Shown here piece by piece: positions 60,034 through 64,000 of a stretch of 64,000 bases of DNA. Origin of the DNA: Eucalyptus grandis. Lineage: Eukaryota; Streptophyta; Magnoliopsida; Myrtales; Myrtaceae. Made by a program: the position numbers and the translations under genes. Numbering within the stretch: position 1 is the stretch's first letter; every line of letters starts with the position of its first letter. The stretch spans positions 52,001,738 to 52,065,737 of the forward strand of contig NC_052612.1 of assembly GCF_016545825.1 (NCBI RefSeq), in the 5' to 3' direction. The notes below the pieces were generated by a model. It saw nothing but the letters and a program-made list of their open reading frames with translations. It had not been told where the DNA came from and ran no database searches.

Positions 60034-60109
60034 TTATCTCCTCTCTCTCTCTTCTCTCTCTTCTTTTTCCTTTATTTCTTCTTCTTCCCTCTGGTCTTCC
60101 CTTTCCCTT

Positions 60110-60700
60110 CAATGGGGACAACAACAGAGTTTGTCCATCATGGTCTCCCTGATGTTGCCCTGTATTTGGAGCCCCTGGGGGCTGCACTTGGGCTCTCCAT
60201 CGAATTAGAACATGAAGCGGGAGTTGGGCTTTGCCTTAACACTCAAGTGAAACCGCGGCGACGAAAGCCCCTTGGTCTCCTAGCTGACGTTAATCCACTT
60301 GCTGTGGAACACGTAGGTCTTAGACTCAACCTCCACGATGTCTAGGGGCATTGAGACCTTCATGAGCAACCTCTCGGAAGCTCACCTTGTTTGTCGCCCC
60401 ATGCCAGCCTGTGTAGACAGAGACCTTCAAGTAGACCTTGCTGGAGAAGATGCACTTCTCAGTGAGCCTATTGAGGTTGGACTTGTTGAGGTGGAAGGTG
60501 ATGTTGTCGCCTTCGTCTCATCCCTCGGGAAGGGAGGTGGCGCTGTTGCCCAGAGGGGGGGGTTGGCGTTGGCAGGAGGTAAGGGTGGTTTGGAGGGGGA
60601 AAACTTTTGAGCTTGATCTTGTAGAAACAAGGGGGAAGGAAGGGTGGATGGCGAAACGTGCAAGCTTGGCGGCAATGGGGATCTTGAGGGCATTTGTGAG
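60110..60700 (-). pseudogene. Captured, frameshifted DUF1005 gene fragment
   Basis: On the minus strand, across three frames and several stops, the order ALKIPIAAKLAR, then CFYKIKLKSFP, then ITFHLNKSNLNRLTEKCIFS, VYLKVSVYTGWHGAT, KTYVFHSKWINV, FHLSVKAKPNSRFMF and DGEPKCSPQGLQIQGNI follows the N-terminal half of the plant DUF1005 family. The true N-terminus and everything after about residue 200 are missing, and no intron is evident. It cannot make a functional protein. Open frames on the plus strand here are its antisense shadows. The family's biochemical role is unknown to me. Confidence 0.75.
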
Positions 60701-60874
60701 TAGAGGGAAGAAGAAGAAATAAAGGAAAAAGAAAAAGGGAAAGAGAGGGAAGAGAGGCAAGAGGGTGTGGATCTCAGAGGGTTTAGGCACAGTAGGACCC
60801 AGGTAACACGTGTCGCTTGGTGAGTGGACTTGGATTATGATACGGTGGAATTTGAACTGCAGTCAATATTTTCT

Positions 60875-60883
60875 CCAAAGCCC
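60875..60883 (+). repeat. Right 9-bp target-site duplication of the MULE
   Basis: CCAAAGCCC, an exact copy of 59055-59063. Confidence 0.7.
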
Positions 60884-61085
60884 CCCGTGAGCTAAAAAAT
60901 GCAAAATAAATGTCGGTTTCCAGTTTAGCCACTAGAAGGCGGACTTCCTCTAGCTCGATATGGCGTATAGCATCCTCAAAAGTCTTTATATTTTCATTGT
61001 GGGTTTAATGGACTTTCATATGCTCCCAATTTCGAGAGAAGGAACGGGATACTACTTATACTTGTTGCACATAGTTAATATATGA
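60884..61085 (-). pseudogene. Copia gag remnant, 5' side of the MULE insertion
   Basis: The minus strand gives NWEHMKVH-stop-THNENIKTFEDA then IRHIELEEVRLLVAK, the UBN2/gag region of Ty1-Copia elements. It carries an in-frame stop, so it is dead. Confidence 0.75.
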
Positions 61086-62566
61086 CTAGCATCTTTTGGT
61101 TCACTCGTCTTGTTTGACATTTGCCTCAAATGTTGTTTCATGGTTTGTTTGTGAGACATTTTATAAAAATCAGGCCTTATAATGAGGTATCTCAGTCTTG
61201 TAACAAATATTTGATTAAATATATGCATGATTTATTAATGCCTAACATAAGTGCATCAAATTTACACAAGCTAATTACATTAATATATTATTTCACATTG
61301 GGTTTTAGATTCTAAAGGTCACCATATTCCTAATCATCATCTAAGAATCTTAATTTGAAATTATCATTAATATAATTATATATGCAAAATTAATTTCTTT
61401 ACAGTTAATAAAACTTTTTAAAACTTTCCATTTATAATATAACATGAATAAATTAATATTAATTTAAATTAATGCTATTGACTATTCATAACTATATATC
61501 TTATGAACTATGCGTAAGTCTAGCAAGTAATAAAATATCAACAAAGAAATGGTCACTAATGAAAATAAATCCTAAAAAGATAGTCAATATTTCTTAATCT
61601 TCACAAGAACGGAGATGGACTCATGAAATTCCTTAAGAAATCTTATGGTTGAATTTGGTAGTCAAGGGAAGACCATTGCAGGTCACGCCAGGTCGGATTC
61701 AGCACAAGATTCGATGTCTTCATTACCTTGATCTTTATATACTGTCTCATAATAGCTTCCACAAGATTATCATATTTTGGACATTTGTCAAATTCCCATT
61801 CTTTAGGAATGGTGTTTCCTAAGGTATCGATTTTGTTAGCATTTTAAATAAGGGAACCTTCCCAAATTATATGTTGACCTTGATAACATGCTCTAATGTA
61901 TTAACGTTACCATCCCATCGATAAACGATCAATTCTTTTCTTTACCTTAAAAGGTTCAGTTTTTGTGCCTCTATCCTTAAGTGTCTTGAAAGTGGGAATG
62001 GTCCTTACTATTGTTTCTGTTACAAATACAGAATAAAAGGATTACTTGTCCATGATAAAACAAAATATTTAGAATTTTCTAAATTACTTATTCTAAAAAA
62101 AACTACTTTAATATTTAGAATTTTCTGAATTACTTATTTTATGGCGGCGTGTGGGATTGACCCGCTTAACAGTTGATACCGTCTTGGTGCGTGAGGTCCA
62201 CGCGCCGTTGGTGCACTTTTAGTAGGCGGTCCAATAGCCACCAAAAATTTTAAGGAGAAATCACTAGCAAGCCCGTCTCATTTAGTCGGCAAGCACAAGG
62301 CTCTCTTAATCTTTCTCATTGTTAAGCCATAAAAGTAATTATAATATACCGTTGAAGAGCTTGTCATGTCTACTTTCCTGATGTATAAACCATACGTCCT
62401 AAAACTCCATGAATTGATAAATTTTCTGCCTCTAACATGGTTCAATGAACACAATTGCATGAAAAACAAAATTCAAATAAAAAAAATGTGAAGATTGAAT
62501 TTTCTTTGATTTCATGACATGGTTCGTTTACTTATATCTTTCATGATCAAGAAACAAGTATAAAAT
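61086..62566. other. Decayed DNA between Copia gag and primer site
   Basis: By position this should be the 5' gag region of the minus-strand Copia element, but I cannot recognise gag sequence in it. It is AT-rich with no other gene. Confidence 0.4.
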
Positions 62567-62579
62567 GCTCTGATACCAC
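62567..62579 (-). other. Copia-type primer binding site
   Basis: On the minus strand this reads TGGTATCAGAGCA, complementary to initiator tRNA-Met. The adjoining plus-strand TGATTGAAACA may be the edge of the 5' LTR (element orientation minus). Confidence 0.65.
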
Positions 62580-62840
62580 TGATTGAAACATATTCCATAT
62601 TTTAATATATGAGAAACATGCTCAGGCAATTCAACTGGGTATATTACATTTCAGAACATACCCTACTTCCACATATTAAATGCCTTGATTGCTGCCTTGA
62701 GAGAGAGTACTTCCTTTTTCTTTTTCTTTTTTGCTTTAAAAGTAAAAGAATGTTACTGCCAAAGTCAGTTCCATCACGTTGTAAAAAAGTAGAGTAGACA
62801 TGAAGGAAAAGTAACAAGAATTAACTATTACTTATTATTG

Positions 62841-63233
62841 GAGAAAGCAGAAGATGGATATAATGATTTGATGTCCAAGAAAAACATTGCTGTCTATCGG
62901 CCAGATTATAATTTTGTTTTGGATGTCTTCTTACTTTAATATGTTGTAGCTGGCCTTGGCAGAATGATAAATCGAAGATAAAAGAAGATTATGAAGAACT
63001 ATTTTAGAACACAAGGAAACACTAAAAGTTACTTGGGTGCTTTCTATAATTTTATGATTTAAGATTTATGTAATTCTCTTAGTTTCTAATTTTTTGTCAA
63101 CATTTCCTTCTCAAATTACTTTGGATCAATGTCTTCTTCCGAGTTATCTGGCACGACAGCATAGCTTGAGCCTCTTGAAGGATGCAGCTTGGCTTGAGGT
63201 TTTAGTTGGCATTTGGAGGTGTTCGGAAGCAAT
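62841..63233 (+). pseudogene. Broken partial copy of SMC2 exons 16-18 with introns
   Basis: It aligns by eye with 47375 to about 47825 of the SMC2 gene, introns included: GAGAAAGCAGAAGATG, GTTGTAGCTGGCCTTGGCAG, GAAACACTAAAAGTTACTTG, TTTTTTGTCAACATTTCCTT and ATTTGGAGGTGT occur in the same order. The copy has a deletion over the exon-16 donor, an in-frame stop in exon 17, loss of the exon-18 acceptor AG, and small deletions in exon 18. Introns show that it arose by DNA duplication, not by retrotransposition. Confidence 0.9.
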
Positions 63234-64000
63234 TATTAAATAATAGTAAATCTCATTATTTTAATACAGTTGTGCAACGTGGCTCCACTCATGACAACTA
63301 TATGAGGCAAAGTTATGCAACGCTTGACGAGCACATGAACATCCTTCTGGGCTCTGATTTAACTATTTATAATAGATTATATTGATTAAGACGATATATC
63401 AATGTTCATATGTGCCGAACATCATACTAAATGGCAATGTTAAAACTCTTATTTAAACAAAAATAAATAGAAACTTTTGAAAATTTAGCGATATTTGAAA
63501 AATAATGAGAGTAGTTTTGTATGAAAAGTTGAGGAAATTCGAAATGGGGGTTTCAACACGATTCTATATTGGGTGGCAATGGAGGTTGCTTGTTAGAAGA
63601 AGAAGGAGACGACGACCCTCTCGCATGTTGCATCGATGCAAGAAGTCGTTTGACTTTATCGAGAACAAGTCCACTGCGTTTTCAAAATGTACAATCTAGC
63701 TTTAGCACCATTAACTTGTAAAAAGAAAAGAAAAAAGGAAGAAGATCATTAGTGGGCTGTCAATTAGTTAAGTTCTAATTGTATTTTTGGAGCGGCGATA
63801 TCTTGAGTTAGCTCAAAGTTTCCTTCAGCTGCGTGTGTGCTGCAAAATAGCAGGAGCAACCGATCGCCTGAAGCTAGGCATTTTACCAATAAGAAATCTC
63901 GAGTTTATGTAGGGCTTTTTCTCTTCGTTAATTCTCATAAGCATATCATTATAGTTTGCTGTCCTTTTCTATTGGACTGTGGATGATTCATGTTGCTTGA
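63234..64000. other. Right edge, no gene recognised
   Basis: AT-rich. A short open frame at 63505-63699 with an Arg run has no domain. It might belong to a gene starting beyond the window, but nothing supports that. Confidence 0.45.

Larger units (their letters stand above)
59064..60874. mobile_element. Pack-MULE-like element inserted in Copia gag
   Basis: Terminal inverted repeats of about 85 bp lie at about 59064-59150 and 60790-60874. Both start with GAGAAAATATTGACTGCA and share ATAATCCAAGTCCACTCA and CGACACGTGT. CCAAAGCCC flanks both sides. Inside are a hAT-like segment (59179-60033) and, between perfect 29-bp inverted arms (60063-60091 and 60703-60731), a broken piece of a host DUF1005 gene on the minus strand. 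There is no transposase. Alignment of the ends leaves a 2-3 base ambiguity, so the true duplication may be 8-9 bp. Confidence 0.8.

Noticed and set aside
60112..60722. Plus-strand frames of 77-94 aa
   Set aside because: They are antisense shadows of the minus-strand DUF1005 fragment.
1..64000. CRISPR arrays, rRNA genes, bacterial operons, organelle insertions
   Set aside because: I saw no spaced identical repeats, no rRNA-like sequence and no organelle genes. The window is ordinary plant nuclear DNA.

Overview
The window is nuclear DNA of a flowering plant. It holds intron-rich genes with GT-AG introns, AT-rich intergenic DNA and many plant-type transposons. Every gene product resembles a eudicot protein. 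The GC-rich first exons and the repeat content would suit a woody rosid such as Myrtaceae, but that placement is a guess. I joined exons by hand: each intron follows GT-AG, each reading frame closes exactly, and the predicted lengths fall close to the family lengths as I recall them.

Layout. 1-7.9 kb is gene-free: a complete small LTR element of TRIM type (961-2394), a ~210-bp tandem repeat (3.8-4.8 kb) and a 0.95-kb MITE (5008-5952). 7.97-11.33 kb (-) is a BAG7-like co-chaperone. 11.3-18 kb holds a tRNA-derived SINE with a perfect 17-bp target duplication, a MITE, and a single-exon 57-aa membrane microprotein of the STMP1/DUF4516 type (14962-15135). 18.0-19.8 kb (-) is a glycerol-3-phosphate transporter (G3Pp/PS3 type) with a leader intron and four PHR1-type P1BS sites upstream. 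20.9-26.2 kb is gene-free. 26.25-32.1 kb (+) is COG7 (10 exons). 33.0-38.5 kb (+) is NOA1, a plastid circularly permuted GTPase (13 exons, one of 21 nt). 41.4-48.9 kb (+) is condensin SMC2 (20 exons). 51.7-56.6 kb (+) is a GT14 glucuronosyltransferase (4 exons). 57.5-63.3 kb is a nested transposon cluster: two Copia fragments head to head, a Pack-MULE-like element carrying a broken DUF1005 gene piece and sitting inside a Copia gag region, and an intron-containing broken copy of part of SMC2.

The genes do not form a pathway; they are mostly housekeeping genes (Golgi tethering, plastid ribosome assembly, chromosome condensation, proteostasis, phosphate-linked transport, cell-wall glycan synthesis). 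From memory, several correspond to two separate Arabidopsis neighbourhoods (At3g47420/47450/47460 and At5g62390/62410), so the window may preserve an ancestral gene order. The least described features are the STMP1-like microprotein, the P1BS cluster, the nested Pack-MULE, and a recurrent cassette in which a GC-rich core lies between polypyrimidine and polypurine arms.
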